From JAKACA01 sp050010115 (GTDB taxonomy: Bacteria; Actinomycetota; Acidimicrobiia; Acidimicrobiales; Bog-793), in assembly GCA_050010115.1 (NCBI GenBank), contig JBEKLQ010000005.1, positions 15,615-79,614 on the forward strand: a stretch of 64,000 nucleotides of DNA. Reading direction: 5' to 3'. The first letter of the stretch is position 1, and each line of letters starts with the position of its first letter. Shown here piece by piece: positions 26,576 to 36,028 of the stretch. The notes under the pieces are model-generated. The model worked only from the letters and a program-made list of their open reading frames with translations. It did not search any database and was not told the origin of the DNA. A program made the translations under genes and the position numbers.

Positions 26576-27868
26576 TCAGCAGGGCGCCGGGTCCCAGGGT
26601 TCCGGGTAGTTCTTGCTGGTGTCGATGATCGGGACCGTCGTCGTGCCGGTGACGGCCAGAGAGGTCGTCGTCGTGGTCGACGTCGAGGTGGTCGAGGACG
26701 ACGAGGTCGACGACGTGGACGAGCTGGTGCCCGGCTTGGCGCTTGACTTCGTGCCGAACGCCAAGAATCCCCTGATCATCGGCGTGTCGTCCTTCTGCAC
26801 CGGCAGGAGGATGTCAGCGCCGTCGTAGACCGCTCCCGAAGTCGGGAGCACCTGGGTCGACAGCGCAGCTGAGGCGACGCCACGGAACTGGATCGCCAGA
26901 CTCTCTATCTCGCCCGTCGAGAACAGAGAATCGACCTGTACGTTCCGCACGGCATCCTGGAGGAAGCTGTTGAGCGAGAGGGGGTTGTGTTCGCTGTCGG
27001 CTCGCTTGATGACAGCGTGGAAGAACGCCTGCTGACGGCGGATACGGCTGAGATCCCCGAGCCCGTCGTAGTTCCACTGCCCGTCCGTGTAGTACCACAG
27101 ATCCCGGCTCCGGACGAGCTGCAGTGATCGGAGGCCGTTCAGGAACTGGCAGCCGGTGTGCGTGATGCGAAGACCGGTCTCGATGTCCTTGACCCGATCC
27201 GGGAAGTCGAGGTACACGCCCCCGAGCGCCTGGACCGCGTTGGTGAACCCGCAGAAGTTCACTGCCACGTAGTGGTTGATGGGGATGTGGAAGTCCTGCT
27301 CCACCGTCTCGACGAGCTGGCTTGGTCCGGTGTTGAACGCTGCGTTGATGCGGTTCTCGGTGTTCGTGCCGGCGATGGGCACGTAGGTGTCCCGCGGGAT
27401 AGATAGCATCTCGGCCCGCCTGTCGGCGGGAACCAGTCGCAAGACGATGAGCACGTCGCTTCGCTGACCCGTGACGGGTACGCCGTTGTCCACATGTGAC
27501 TTCGCTGTCGGGTTGCTGGCGACGCAGGACCTCGAGTCCGAGCCGACCAGCATGATGTTGATCGGCGCCCCAGGGGCCTCCTTCTGCTCTCCCTTGACGG
27601 TCACTTTCTGGATGTGACCGAACGTGTAGTTCAGGTAGAACCAACCGGCACCGCCGAGGAGCAGCGCCAGCACGACGACGACGGAAGTCCCGATAACCGT
27701 CCGCCTCACCCAGCGACGACGCTTGCGCCCACCGATCACGGTTGCCGAGCCCGCCGCCTTCGGCTTGGAACGACGGGGGCGGGAGGTGGAACGGGGGCGG
27801 CCCCGCCCAGTGGTGCCGTCGGGACCCGGCCCAAAATCGCCGGACATTCCCGATCCGTCAGTTGTCAC
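26576..27868 (-). CDS. LytR-CpsA-Psr family protein
   Basis: 430 residues: basic cytoplasmic head, one membrane helix (about 52-75), an external LCP domain and a Ser/Thr-rich C-terminal stretch. The LCP core shows NIMLVGSDSRSC, RSDVLIVLRLVP, MLSIPRDTYVPI and RIRRQQAFFHAVI with the conserved Asp/Arg residues. LCP enzymes transfer glycopolymers from lipid carriers to peptidoglycan. GTG start with a TATCCT box 8 nt upstream. Same strand as a second LCP gene 47 nt away, with which it shares most motifs. Confidence 0.92.
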   Translation of the reverse strand: MTTDGSGMSGDFGPGPDGTTGRGRPRSTSRPRRSKPKAAGSATVIGGRKRRRWVRRTVIGTSVVVVLALLLGGAGWFYLNYTFGHIQKVTVKGEQKEAPGAPINIMLVGSDSRSCVASNPTAKSHVDNGVPVTGQRSDVLIVLRLVPADRRAEMLSIPRDTYVPIAGTNTENRINAAFNTGPSQLVETVEQDFHIPINHYVAVNFCGFTNAVQALGGVYLDFPDRVKDIETGLRITHTGCQFLNGLRSLQLVRSRDLWYYTDGQWNYDGLGDLSRIRRQQAFFHAVIKRADSEHNPLSLNSFLQDAVRNVQVDSLFSTGEIESLAIQFRGVASAALSTQVLPTSGAVYDGADILLPVQKDDTPMIRGFLAFGTKSSAKPGTSSSTSSTSSSSTTSTSTTTTTSLAVTGTTTVPIIDTSKNYPEPWDPAPC

Positions 27869-27915
27869 GGCCAGTCAGGATAGTGGGGAAGATGGCGTTC
27901 TCCATGTCGCCACTG

Positions 27916-29205
27916 TCAACACAGCGTCGGGTTCCACGGCTCGGGCAGCGACTGCGGAGTGTCGGTCACCACGCCAGTGGGCACGGTTGTCGAGGGGACC
28001 CTCGTGGTCGACGGCGTGGAGCTCGATGGCCTCGGACCGCTGGATGAGGTGGTGCCACCAGCCGTCGAGCCGAGCGAGAGGAAGCGCTGGATCGTCTGGT
28101 TCGCATACGGCTGGGCTGCGATGAGGGCGTCTTGGCCGTCGATGGTCGCGGACGAGGTCGGCAGCACCGTGGTCACGAGGGCGCCCTCACCGAGCGAGTG
28201 GTAGTGGAGCCCGAGGCTGAGCATCTCGCCGCTGCTAAGGGACGTGTCCACGGTGAGGTCCGACACGACGGCCGAGAGAAACGAGTTCAACCGGAACACG
28301 TTCGGGAACACGCCGTGGACCCGGTTCAACAGCGCGTGGAAGAACGCCTGCTGGCGCCGGATGCGGCTCCAGTCGCTCATGCCGTCGTAGTTCCAGGTGT
28401 GGTCCTTGTAGTAGTAGAGGTGCCGGCTGCGGACCAGGGCGAGTGCTTGGGCACCGTCGATCACTTGGCACCCGGTCGTACGGATGTCGAGGCCGGAGTA
28501 CTGGTCCCGTACGGGCATGGAGAAGTCGAGGGAGATCCCACCGAGCGCGTCGACCATGGATTGGAAACCACAGAAGTTCGTGAGCATGACGTGGTTGATC
28601 GGGATGTGGAAGTCGTGCTGGATCGTCTCGACGAGCTGGTTGGGGCCGGAGTCGAAGGCGGCGTTGAGCTTGTTGGATCCGCCCGTACCAGCGATCGGTA
28701 CCCACGTGTCGCGGGGTATCGACAGCATCGCCACCTGGTGGGTCGACGAGATCAGCCGGACGACGATCATGACATCGCTGCGCTGACCCGTCTGCGTCGT
28801 GCTGGAGCCGAACGCCTTGGCTTGAGCGGCTGTCGTGACGCACGATCGCGAATCTGATCCGACGAGCAGGATGTCGATCGGTTGACTTGCCCGCTCAGGT
28901 GTGAGCGCTGGTACCGCCTCCCGGTGGATGCTGTCGAGCCGCGAGGTCAGGTAGAGATAGCCCGCGCCCGTGGCCACGAGCAGGAGCGGTACCAGCACCC
29001 CGAGGAGGACGACGACCCGCTTGAGCCAGCGCCGGCCGCCGGCTCCACCCGAGTGGAGGCCACCGGCCCTGAACGTGGTGCGGGAGGATCCGGCCGCCGA
29101 GCCGAACGACGACTGACCCTGCCGGCCGAACAGCTTGCGCCGCCGCCGCTCGACCCGATAGGTCGCTCGAGACGGCCCGGGTATGGGCGGAAGATCACTC
29201 GGCAC
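27916..29205 (-). CDS. LytR-CpsA-Psr family protein (second copy)
   Basis: About 429 residues from the GTG at 29205; the frame is open further but would then overlap the glycosyltransferase gene. Basic head, a membrane helix near residue 70-90, and an LCP domain with DILLVGSDSRSC, RSDVMIVVRLIS, MLSIPRDTWVPIAG and SRIRRQQAFFHALL, then a Ser/Thr/Pro tail. Parallel architecture and wording suggest it arose by duplication with the neighbouring LCP gene. Confidence 0.92.
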   Translation of the reverse strand: MPSDLPPIPGPSRATYRVERRRRKLFGRQGQSSFGSAAGSSRTTFRAGGLHSGGAGGRRWLKRVVVLLGVLVPLLLVATGAGYLYLTSRLDSIHREAVPALTPERASQPIDILLVGSDSRSCVTTAAQAKAFGSSTTQTGQRSDVMIVVRLISSTHQVAMLSIPRDTWVPIAGTGGSNKLNAAFDSGPNQLVETIQHDFHIPINHVMLTNFCGFQSMVDALGGISLDFSMPVRDQYSGLDIRTTGCQVIDGAQALALVRSRHLYYYKDHTWNYDGMSDWSRIRRQQAFFHALLNRVHGVFPNVFRLNSFLSAVVSDLTVDTSLSSGEMLSLGLHYHSLGEGALVTTVLPTSSATIDGQDALIAAQPYANQTIQRFLSLGSTAGGTTSSSGPRPSSSTPSTTRVPSTTVPTGVVTDTPQSLPEPWNPTLC

Positions 29206-29243
29206 GCTGCCCGAGGTTACCGAGGATGGCGCCCGTTCTGGGG

Positions 29244-30005
29244 TCACCCCTCGCGGGCGGGGCAGTCGCTGTGGGACTGGCGCCGGCCGAACCGCTCGCG
29301 CCAGAGCAGCCACCGGAGGCGCAGCAATCCGGTGGCTGACTCGATGCTGCGTTGCCAGACCGGGGTTCGGGGCGGTCTCAATTCGACGACGACGGCCGGG
29401 AGCTCGGCGACCCGAACACCGGCGCGGGACGCCCGGAGCACCAGTTCGACGTCCCAGAGCGATCCGGTCATCTTGCAGGCCTTGGCGGCCCGAGCGCACT
29501 GTGCCCGGGCGAGCACCTTCATGCCGTGCGCGTCGGTAACCGGCATCTGCAGCAGCACCCGCATCGCCAACGTGAAGCCGGCGGTCAGCAGGCGGCGCAG
29601 GAGGGGTCTCCGGTCCTTGGCCCCGGGCGCTCTCTTGCTGGCGAGCACGATCCCGGCCACGCCTGCATCGACGAGCGCGAGGCCCTTATCGAGAAACCCG
29701 ACGTCCACATAGTCCACATCGAAGTGCACGACGACCGGTGCGGTCGCCTCGTCGAAACCCTTCGCCACCGCCGCCCCGTAGTCCGCAATCGGGAGTGTCA
29801 CGACGCGGACTTCGGGAGTTTCCGATTCGATCCGCTCGGCGAGCGGGAGCGTGCGGTCGGTCGACCCGTTCTCCACGATCACGACCTCGAATGCCTCGTC
29901 GCGGTCCCGCATGGCCTTCACGAGGTCACGTACCGAGCCCTCCAGCAGGTCAGCCTCATTGTGGGCGGGTAGCACGATCGAGCAGCGGAGGGGTCCGGCG
30001 GTCAC
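29244..30005 (-). CDS. glycosyltransferase family 2
   Basis: 253-residue GT-A fold enzyme: CSIVLPAHNEADLLEGSV, VIVENGSTDRTLPLAERI and the metal-binding HFDVDYVDVG, resembling dolichyl/polyprenyl-phosphate sugar transferases but without the C-terminal membrane helices. It would make a lipid-linked sugar for the downstream envelope pathway. GTG start overlapping the stop of the large membrane protein by 4 nt. Confidence 0.85.
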   Translation of the reverse strand: MTAGPLRCSIVLPAHNEADLLEGSVRDLVKAMRDRDEAFEVVIVENGSTDRTLPLAERIESETPEVRVVTLPIADYGAAVAKGFDEATAPVVVHFDVDYVDVGFLDKGLALVDAGVAGIVLASKRAPGAKDRRPLLRRLLTAGFTLAMRVLLQMPVTDAHGMKVLARAQCARAAKACKMTGSLWDVELVLRASRAGVRVAELPAVVVELRPPRTPVWQRSIESATGLLRLRWLLWRERFGRRQSHSDCPAREG

Positions 30006-32668
30006 AACGAGAGGCTCGCTTCATACGTGCCGCTCGCCGATTGTGGGTCTTCGGTGCTGTCGTCAGGCGACGGGCTCTCGTCATCGTCGAGGGGGTCGTC
30101 CAGTGGGTCGCATGCCTCGCTGGGCTCGATCGGGAGCGGCTTCGGCACCATGGGATCCGGGCCGATGTCGACAGGTGGCCGCACGATCAGAACCCCGACG
30201 CCCAGGACACCCAGCAGTGAGGCGGCTTTGCCAGCCCAGTCGATGCCGGTGGTCCCATAGCGGAGCGTCACGTGGTGTGACGTGGGCACGACGACCATCA
30301 CGTTCGGTGATGCCTCGTAGGGCCCGGACGCGCCCGTCGCCTGCCAGTTGGGAAAGTACGGGATCTTGACCGCCACCGGGCTGCCGAGCGTCGTCACGTC
30401 GAACGAGATGGACGAGTCCATCTGCTCGATATGGGAGACCGTGGTGCCTTTGGCCGGCACGGCGTCCGACGCCGGCACGAGGCGGCCCGGTCGTTCGTGC
30501 TGCCAGGACGCCGGACCGCTGCGGGCGATTTCGACGGGCCAGTAGCTCTCGCTCTCGTACCACCTGAGGTTCGTCGCCATGAACGTCTGGGCGCTGGACA
30601 GCTCGACCACTGGGTAGTTCGCGAGCGGCGTTACGACAGGGCTGTCCTTGATGAGGTACAGCTGCCAGACCGGGTGTGGGTCGGGGAGGTTGTTGATATT
30701 GCCGGGGAAGCCCGTCGTCTGGGCGATCTTCACGAGTGATCGGTCGGCTGCCGCTGCTGCCTCGACGGGGGGCGACATCGCCAGGAAGTAACGAACACCC
30801 ATCAGCTGGAGATGGCGGATGCCGTCGGGCAGGTTGTAACCAGGGTACTCGAGGCCGGACACCGGGTCGGGCGCCTCGCCGATCTGCGACACCTCGCTCA
30901 CATCGAGGAAGTGGAACGGGGTCGTGGTCGAGGACTCGAAGTAGATGCCGTCGGTGGTCTGCATGCAGCCTTTGGTCCACATTGGCAGCGCCATCATGGC
31001 TTCGGTCGACCCGAACGGGTCCGTGGTCTCCGAGATGTACTCATACTGGAGACGCCCGCACCCGTACTTGGCACCGGCCTGATCCAACATGTTGATCATC
31101 CCCTGGAACTCCGGCCAGCCCGACTTGCCCTGGAAGCCTGTGTAGTTCCAGTCGATCCAACCTTGTACCTGGGTCTGTGAGCCGTTCGGACCGATCCCCG
31201 GAAATGCCCCGATCAGACCGCCGGCCTGTGCCCCGCCCGCCAGGCAGGCGACCGTGCCGAGCACCGTCCCGACCGAGGCGAACCACGGGCTGCGCAGCAG
31301 GAAGGCCAGACCGCGGAACACCTGAGCGACTCCGTAAGCGGCCATCAACAGTACGAACAAGAACCAGAACGGGAGCCACCGCCCGTTGTAGACCGCACCG
31401 GAGGGCAGGTAGCCGAACGCGACTCCGGATCCCAGCGCCGCCAGGGCGAGGACGCGTGCGAATGGGTCGAAGTGGGCGATCGCGATGATCACGCCGATGA
31501 TCGCCGGCACCAGGAACCACCAGGAGCCTGCAGGCGCCAGGTTGGACCTGAGGCCTGGGATCCGGTTGTAACCCATCGAAGAGCTGAACGAGATGTAGGA
31601 AGCGAAGGGGAGCAGCCAGAAGGCGGCGAGGAAGGCGCCGGCGATCCCGACGGGGATCAGTACCTTCAATGCACTGAGCCGCGCCATCGACAACGCCAGC
31701 ACGATCGCCACGGCTGCGAATGCCATCGCCGGCACGATGTGGCACAGGACGGTGGCGGCGAAGAGCACTGCTGCCAGCCACCGCAGCCGGCCCGTGCGAA
31801 GGGCGTACATGAGCACGCCGAGGAACAGGACTCCGAAGCTCATGGCGAGGCTGAACGAGAACTCGCCCGCCATCGTCGAGGTGATGTTGCCGCCGTCGAT
31901 CGTGTACGAGGTGTTGAACAAGTAGGGCAGCATCGCCGCCGCCATGAGCACGGGCGCGGGACGGCGGAAGCCGGCGAGACACCCGAACGCCCACACGCAG
32001 ACCGGGAGCGTGACCGTGCCTGCGACCGTGACGAGCTTGAACGCCACGGCGTAGGGGAAGACCAAGTTGAGCACCGCCACCATGAGCCCCGGCAGGGGGA
32101 AGTAGAAGACGTACAGAGGGAAGCCGTCGAACCACCAAGGGTCCCAACCGGTGAGGCGTCCGTGGTTGAGGAGGTTGTGGATCAGGAAGTAGGGCGCGGC
32201 GACGTGACCGCCGTTGTCCCCGCCGACGTCCATGTTCGGGCCGAACAGGAGATCGGGGCGCAGCTGCCAGACCACGAAGACAGTGATCCCGAGAATCACG
32301 AGGGCGGTGAGGATCTTCTCGGCGAGCTCGATGCCCGGCGTGCTCTCCACGATGTGGGCGAACTCGAGCCGCCGGCGCTGCATCCGCGAAAGAGCCGGCG
32401 GCTCGAGCGCGAGATCGGCGCCCTTCCAGGCGACACCCGATGCCCAGGGCGGCCGTCGGGTCGCCGTTCCGCCGGCCAGCGGCGCGGAGATCAGCGTGTC
32501 CGGGTCGGCGAGCTGGGTCCCGTCAGCGTACAAGTCGGGCTCCGCCTGGCCGTCGGCCCCGGGCAACGGTGGCCCGGCAAGGCCCTCGTGATCGTCCACC
32601 TCAGGCGGTGAATCTCCGGAGCCTGGCGCGCTGAAGCCGCCCGCCGACTTCGGATCCCGCTCGCTCAT
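30002..32668 (-). CDS. large polytopic membrane protein, GT-C/PTPS-related type
   Basis: 888 residues. Soluble Pro-rich head (to ~115), about 11-13 membrane helices between ~120 and ~475, then an external region of about 330 residues, a last helix near 835 and an acidic tail. The first external loop has GPNMDVGGDNGGHVAAP, an acidic motif in the place where GT-C transferases and 6-pyruvoyl-tetrahydropterin-synthase-related membrane proteins keep theirs. Translational coupling to the GT2 gene suggests a sugar transferase that uses its lipid-linked product. Function is inferred; the exact family is uncertain. Confidence 0.6.
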   Translation of the reverse strand: MSERDPKSAGGFSAPGSGDSPPEVDDHEGLAGPPLPGADGQAEPDLYADGTQLADPDTLISAPLAGGTATRRPPWASGVAWKGADLALEPPALSRMQRRRLEFAHIVESTPGIELAEKILTALVILGITVFVVWQLRPDLLFGPNMDVGGDNGGHVAAPYFLIHNLLNHGRLTGWDPWWFDGFPLYVFYFPLPGLMVAVLNLVFPYAVAFKLVTVAGTVTLPVCVWAFGCLAGFRRPAPVLMAAAMLPYLFNTSYTIDGGNITSTMAGEFSFSLAMSFGVLFLGVLMYALRTGRLRWLAAVLFAATVLCHIVPAMAFAAVAIVLALSMARLSALKVLIPVGIAGAFLAAFWLLPFASYISFSSSMGYNRIPGLRSNLAPAGSWWFLVPAIIGVIIAIAHFDPFARVLALAALGSGVAFGYLPSGAVYNGRWLPFWFLFVLLMAAYGVAQVFRGLAFLLRSPWFASVGTVLGTVACLAGGAQAGGLIGAFPGIGPNGSQTQVQGWIDWNYTGFQGKSGWPEFQGMINMLDQAGAKYGCGRLQYEYISETTDPFGSTEAMMALPMWTKGCMQTTDGIYFESSTTTPFHFLDVSEVSQIGEAPDPVSGLEYPGYNLPDGIRHLQLMGVRYFLAMSPPVEAAAAADRSLVKIAQTTGFPGNINNLPDPHPVWQLYLIKDSPVVTPLANYPVVELSSAQTFMATNLRWYESESYWPVEIARSGPASWQHERPGRLVPASDAVPAKGTTVSHIEQMDSSISFDVTTLGSPVAVKIPYFPNWQATGASGPYEASPNVMVVVPTSHHVTLRYGTTGIDWAGKAASLLGVLGVGVLIVRPPVDIGPDPMVPKPLPIEPSEACDPLDDPLDDDESPSPDDSTEDPQSASGTYEASLSL

Positions 32669-32843
32669 CTCTCGCTCGCTGGCTGTCCTCGGCGGACCCG
32701 GATGCCAGGTCCGACGGCCGCATGCACGGGCGAGAATCTACTCGGGGAGTTCGTGCGGTCGACTTCGCCCGCTCCCTGGCGCGTGACGCGGGCACCGCGC
32801 GCTTGCAGGCCGGGGTTAGCGCCGGTGCTACTTTGAGAGCCTC

Positions 32844-32917
32844 GGGCCGTTGGCGCAGTCTGGCAGCGTACCTGCATGACACGCAGGTGGTCAGAGGTTC
32901 AAATCCTCTACGGCCCA
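32844..32917 (+). tRNA. tRNA-Val (GAC)
   Basis: Full cloverleaf: acceptor GGGCCGT/ACGGCCC, D stem GCGC/GCGT, anticodon stem CCTGC/GCAGG with loop ATGACAC (anticodon GAC), T arm AGAGG-TTCAAAT-CCTCT, discriminator A. CCA is not encoded. The flanks 32669-32843 and 32918-33033 show nothing else I can support. Confidence 0.93.
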
Positions 32918-33033
32918 CTGTTGTGACGTCCTGCGACATCTGGACGTCTTCCCGAGACATCCCGACAGTACGTCGCTTCTCGACCGTGGTGGTACTTCGC
33001 CGGGTCGATCGCGCGGTGCCGGAGCGGCTCGCC

Positions 33034-33519
33034 TCAGCCGATCTCGTCGCTGTGCCCGCTGAAGCGGAGGATGAGGAGCCCGAGCAGAAGGAAAACGACC
33101 ACCCCGACCCCGACACCGAGAGAGATCAGGGTGTCAGTGAAGTCCGAGGTCGTCAGGTGGGAGCTCAGTGTCAGATGGGCAGAGGCGCTGAGGATGTCCC
33201 TCACGCCGGCCAGGATGCCGATGACCAGGAACGGCCGGACTGGGAAGACCGAGGACCGCAGGTGGCGAAACACCGTGTGGACGATGTCGAGGAGGATGAT
33301 CACGACCAAGATGCCGTCGATCGCCCCGACAACGGTTCCGGGGAAGGCGCTCCATTGGTCAAGGAAATCGATGATTGTCCGCACCAGCACGACGCCGGCC
33401 AGCATCAGCAGGCTGACCACGATGGCGTATTCAATCGTGACGATCACCCAGTTGATCAACAAGTCGGACCCGGGGTGAGACCTCCCCGTGACCGTGGGGT
33501 CGTCCGCCACAACGCTCAC
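33034..33519 (-). CDS. PsiE-like membrane protein
   Basis: About 161 residues from a GTG at 33519 (33510 GTG also possible); four hydrophobic helices. IDFLDQWSAFPGTVVGAID, DIVHTVFRHLR and RPFLVIGILAGVRDIL resemble the phosphate-starvation-inducible PsiE family, whose function is unknown. The frame is open upstream toward the divergent acyl-CoA ligase, so the start is tentative. Confidence 0.65.
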   Translation of the reverse strand: MSVVADDPTVTGRSHPGSDLLINWVIVTIEYAIVVSLLMLAGVVLVRTIIDFLDQWSAFPGTVVGAIDGILVVIILLDIVHTVFRHLRSSVFPVRPFLVIGILAGVRDILSASAHLTLSSHLTTSDFTDTLISLGVGVGVVVFLLLGLLILRFSGHSDEIG

Positions 33520-33643
33520 GATAGTGCCGGTCCGACGTCCGGTTGCGATCCATCGGGCTGTGCTCGTGCCCTCACGACCCGCGCAGGGCATGCTGTGTGC
33601 GCGGGTAACCCGCTACACGTTCGACAGGCCAGGGAGGCGCGCC

Positions 33644-35200
33644 ATGCATGTCCCGCTCACGATCTCGGACTTCTTGGACCGGGCTGCCCTTGTGTTCCCC
33701 GATCGGGAAGCCGTTGTGGACGAGCCCGGCGTGGCGGGCGACCTCGGTCGCATCTCGTACCGGGAGCTCGACGCCAGGGCCAACGGCATGGCTGCGGCTC
33801 TGGACGATCTCGGAGTGCCCGTCGGAGGCCGTGTGGCGATCGTGAGCCCGAACGCGACGCGGTTTCTCGTGGCGTACTTCGGCGTGAGCGGCTCGGGTCG
33901 AGTCCTCGTGCCCATCAACTTCCGGCTGAACGCAGCTGAGGTCTCCTACATCGTCGAGCACTCCGGAGCCGAGGTGCTGCTCGTCGACCCCGACAGTGAC
34001 GCGGCCTTGGCCGATGTGACGGCGCGCGAGCGCATCGTCCTCGACGGCGCTGCCGACGCAGCGCTGTTCGCTCCGATCGCCGCCGGCCGCCGCCTGCGGG
34101 GATGGGACCCGGACGAGAACGCCACGTGCTCGATCAACTACACGAGCGGCACGACAGCGAGGCCCAAAGGCGTGGAGCTCACGCACCGGAACTGCACGCT
34201 GAACGCTATGGGTTTCGGTTGGCACACCACCGTCACCGACCGGGACGTGCTGCTGCACACTCTGCCGATGTTCCACTGCAACGGCTGGGGCATGCCGTAT
34301 GCCGCTACCGGCATGGGCGCGCGACATGTCGTGTTGCGTAAGGTCGACGGTGAGGACATCCTGCGGCGCGTGGAGAACGAAGGGGTCACTCTCATGTGCG
34401 GCGCCCCAGCCGTCGTTGCCGCCGTGCTGGCGGCGGCCGAGGCGCGAACCGAGCGCGGCGAGGCGATCCCGGGACGGGCAACCGGAGCGAACGTCCGGAT
34501 CGTCGTTGCCGGGGCACCACCTCCGAGCAGTGTGATCGAGCGAGTCGAGACCGAGCTCGGCTGGGAGTTCATCCAGATCTACGGCCTGACGGAGACGGCC
34601 CCCCTGCTGACGATCAACCGGGCACCATTCGAGTGGGACGACCTCGAGCCCGCCGAACGGGCGCGGCGGCTCTCGAGGGCGGGAACACCGGCGGTCGGAG
34701 TCCGGTTGTCGATCGATGAGGAAGGTGAGGTGTTGGCTCGTTCCAACCACGTCTTCGCCGGCTATTGGAACCAACCGGAGGAGACCGCACGGGCACTTGA
34801 CGGTGGTTGGTTCCACACCGGTGACGGGGGCTATCTGGACGGTGCCTACTGCGTGATCTCGGACCGCAAGAAGGACGTGATCATCACCGGAGGCGAGAAC
34901 GTGTCCTCCATCGAGGTCGAGGACGCGCTCTACGGGCATCCCGCCGTGGCTGAAGCTGCCGTCATCGGCGTGCCCCATGACCGCTGGGGCGAGACCGTGA
35001 AAGCGCTCGTGGTCCTCCGCCCCGGCGCCGAGGTGACCGAGGCTGAGGTGATCGAGTTCTGCCGTTCGCGCCTCGCGCACTTCAAATGCCCGACGTCGGT
35101 CGAGTTCTCCGAGACGCTGCCGCGGACCGCGACAGGCAAGCTGCAGAAATTCAGGCTGCGGGAGCCGTACTGGGTCGACAGGTCGCGTCAGATCAGCTGA
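33644..35200 (+). CDS. acyl-CoA synthetase (AMP-dependent ligase)
   Basis: 518-residue adenylate-forming enzyme activating a carboxylic acid to its CoA thioester. P-loop motif YTSGTTARPKGVELTHRN (Ala where Gly is usual), YGLTETAPLLT, GGWFHTGDGGYLDG, DRKKDVIITGGENVSS and the catalytic Lys in PRTATGKLQKF. Medium-chain or aromatic-acid type by length. ATG 33644 follows an AGGGAGG site. With two acyl-CoA dehydrogenases and a 3-hydroxyacyl-CoA dehydrogenase it fits a fatty-acid-degrading lifestyle. Confidence 0.92.
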   Translation: MHVPLTISDFLDRAALVFPDREAVVDEPGVAGDLGRISYRELDARANGMAAALDDLGVPVGGRVAIVSPNATRFLVAYFGVSGSGRVLVPINFRLNAAEVSYIVEHSGAEVLLVDPDSDAALADVTARERIVLDGAADAALFAPIAAGRRLRGWDPDENATCSINYTSGTTARPKGVELTHRNCTLNAMGFGWHTTVTDRDVLLHTLPMFHCNGWGMPYAATGMGARHVVLRKVDGEDILRRVENEGVTLMCGAPAVVAAVLAAAEARTERGEAIPGRATGANVRIVVAGAPPPSSVIERVETELGWEFIQIYGLTETAPLLTINRAPFEWDDLEPAERARRLSRAGTPAVGVRLSIDEEGEVLARSNHVFAGYWNQPEETARALDGGWFHTGDGGYLDGAYCVISDRKKDVIITGGENVSSIEVEDALYGHPAVAEAAVIGVPHDRWGETVKALVVLRPGAEVTEAEVIEFCRSRLAHFKCPTSVEFSETLPRTATGKLQKFRLREPYWVDRSRQIS

Positions 35201-35336
35201 CACGAGGGAAGATAACCCTTCGATTGCTTGGGGAATCTGGTCGGTGGGCCGTTCTGATGTCGGATCGGCTGCACCTCATGCCGGTCGAATCTGCCTTCGC
35301 AGTTGACCTCTCCTGACGCTCGGTAAGTGACAGTGC

Positions 35337-35365
35337 TTGATTTCTCTGCGAAATTGCTCTTGTAT
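35337..35365 (+). promoter_or_regulatory. possible hup promoter
   Basis: TTGATT (35337-35342) and TTGTAT (35360-35365) are separated by 17 nt in an unusually A/T-rich gap before the HU gene. The -10 match is moderate, so this is a candidate only. Confidence 0.3.
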
Positions 35366-35400
35366 GTCGTGGAATTCTCCGAGATCACCAGGAGGTGACG

Positions 35401-35931
35401 GTGAACAGAACAGAGCTCATCGGCAAGATCAGCGAGGTAGCTGAGTTGTCGAGGCACGAGGCCGAGAAGGCCTTGAATTCGACGCTGTATGCGATCTCAC
35501 ACGCTGTGAAGGGCGGTGACGCAGTCAGGATCACCGGGTTCGGTACCTTCCGGCTTCGTGACCGTCCGGCACGGACGGGTCGCAACCCGCAGACGGGTGC
35601 AGCGGTGAAGATCAAGGCCTCGAAGGGGATTGCCTTTGCTCCGGGAGCGACGCTGAAGACTCAGCTCAACGCTCGCGGCGCGATCCCGAAGCCGGGTGCC
35701 GCTCCCGCCGCCAAGGCAGCCCCTGCAGCCAAGGCGGCTCCTGCCAAGAAGGCGGCTCCAGCCAAGGCGGCTCCGGCCAAGAAGGCGGCTCCTGCCAAGG
35801 CGGCTCCGGCCAAGGCCGCGCCTGCCAAGAAGGCGGCTCCTGCCAAGGCGGCTCCGGCCAAGAAGGCGGCTCCTGCCAAGGCGGCTCCCGCCAAGAAGGC
35901 GGCTCCGGCCAAGAAGGCCGCGAAGCGTTGA
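35401..35931 (+). CDS. hup: HU-family DNA-binding protein with Lys/Ala/Pro tail
   Basis: 176 residues. Residues 1-90 form the HU fold (RTELIGKISEVAELS, GFGTFRLRDRPARTGRNPQT, SKGIAFAPGATLK). The remaining ~80 residues are an AAPAKK-type repeat tail, as in mycobacterial HupB and HupS of Streptomyces, giving histone-H1-like DNA compaction. The GTG at 35401 sits 5 nt after AGGAGG; a GTG two codons earlier overlaps that site and is less likely. Followed at once by a strong hairpin. Confidence 0.93.
   Translation: MNRTELIGKISEVAELSRHEAEKALNSTLYAISHAVKGGDAVRITGFGTFRLRDRPARTGRNPQTGAAVKIKASKGIAFAPGATLKTQLNARGAIPKPGAAPAAKAAPAAKAAPAKKAAPAKAAPAKKAAPAKAAPAKAAPAKKAAPAKAAPAKKAAPAKAAPAKKAAPAKKAAKR
35694..35928 (+). 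repeat. intragenic low-complexity repeat in hup
   Basis: Repeated AAGGCGGCTCC(T/G)GCCAAG units encode the AAPAK/AAPAKK tail of HU. Near-identical codon use in successive units implies recent expansion by slippage, so the copy number probably differs between strains. Confidence 0.85.
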
Positions 35932-35971
35932 GCCTGCGCGCTGCTCGGGCGAGTGCTCGAGCAGCGCAGGC
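35932..35971 (+). terminator. hairpin terminator after hup
   Basis: Starting right after the hup stop, GCCTGCG-CG-CTGCTCG pairs with CGAGCAGCGCAGGC across an 8-10 nt loop, with a 2-nt bulge. There is no U-tract, as is usual for high-GC actinobacterial terminators. The convergent PIG-L gene ends about 58 nt further on. Confidence 0.6.
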
Positions 35972-36028
35972 TGCACCCTTGGCGCACCGGTAACGGGCCT
36001 GCCCGGTCACCGATGGGCACACCGACCG

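Noticed and set aside
30081..32147. Long minus-strand frames in other phases inside the 888-residue membrane protein
   Set aside because: Arg/Pro-rich composition and no hydrophobic or domain pattern; the overlapping frame gives a coherent membrane protein.
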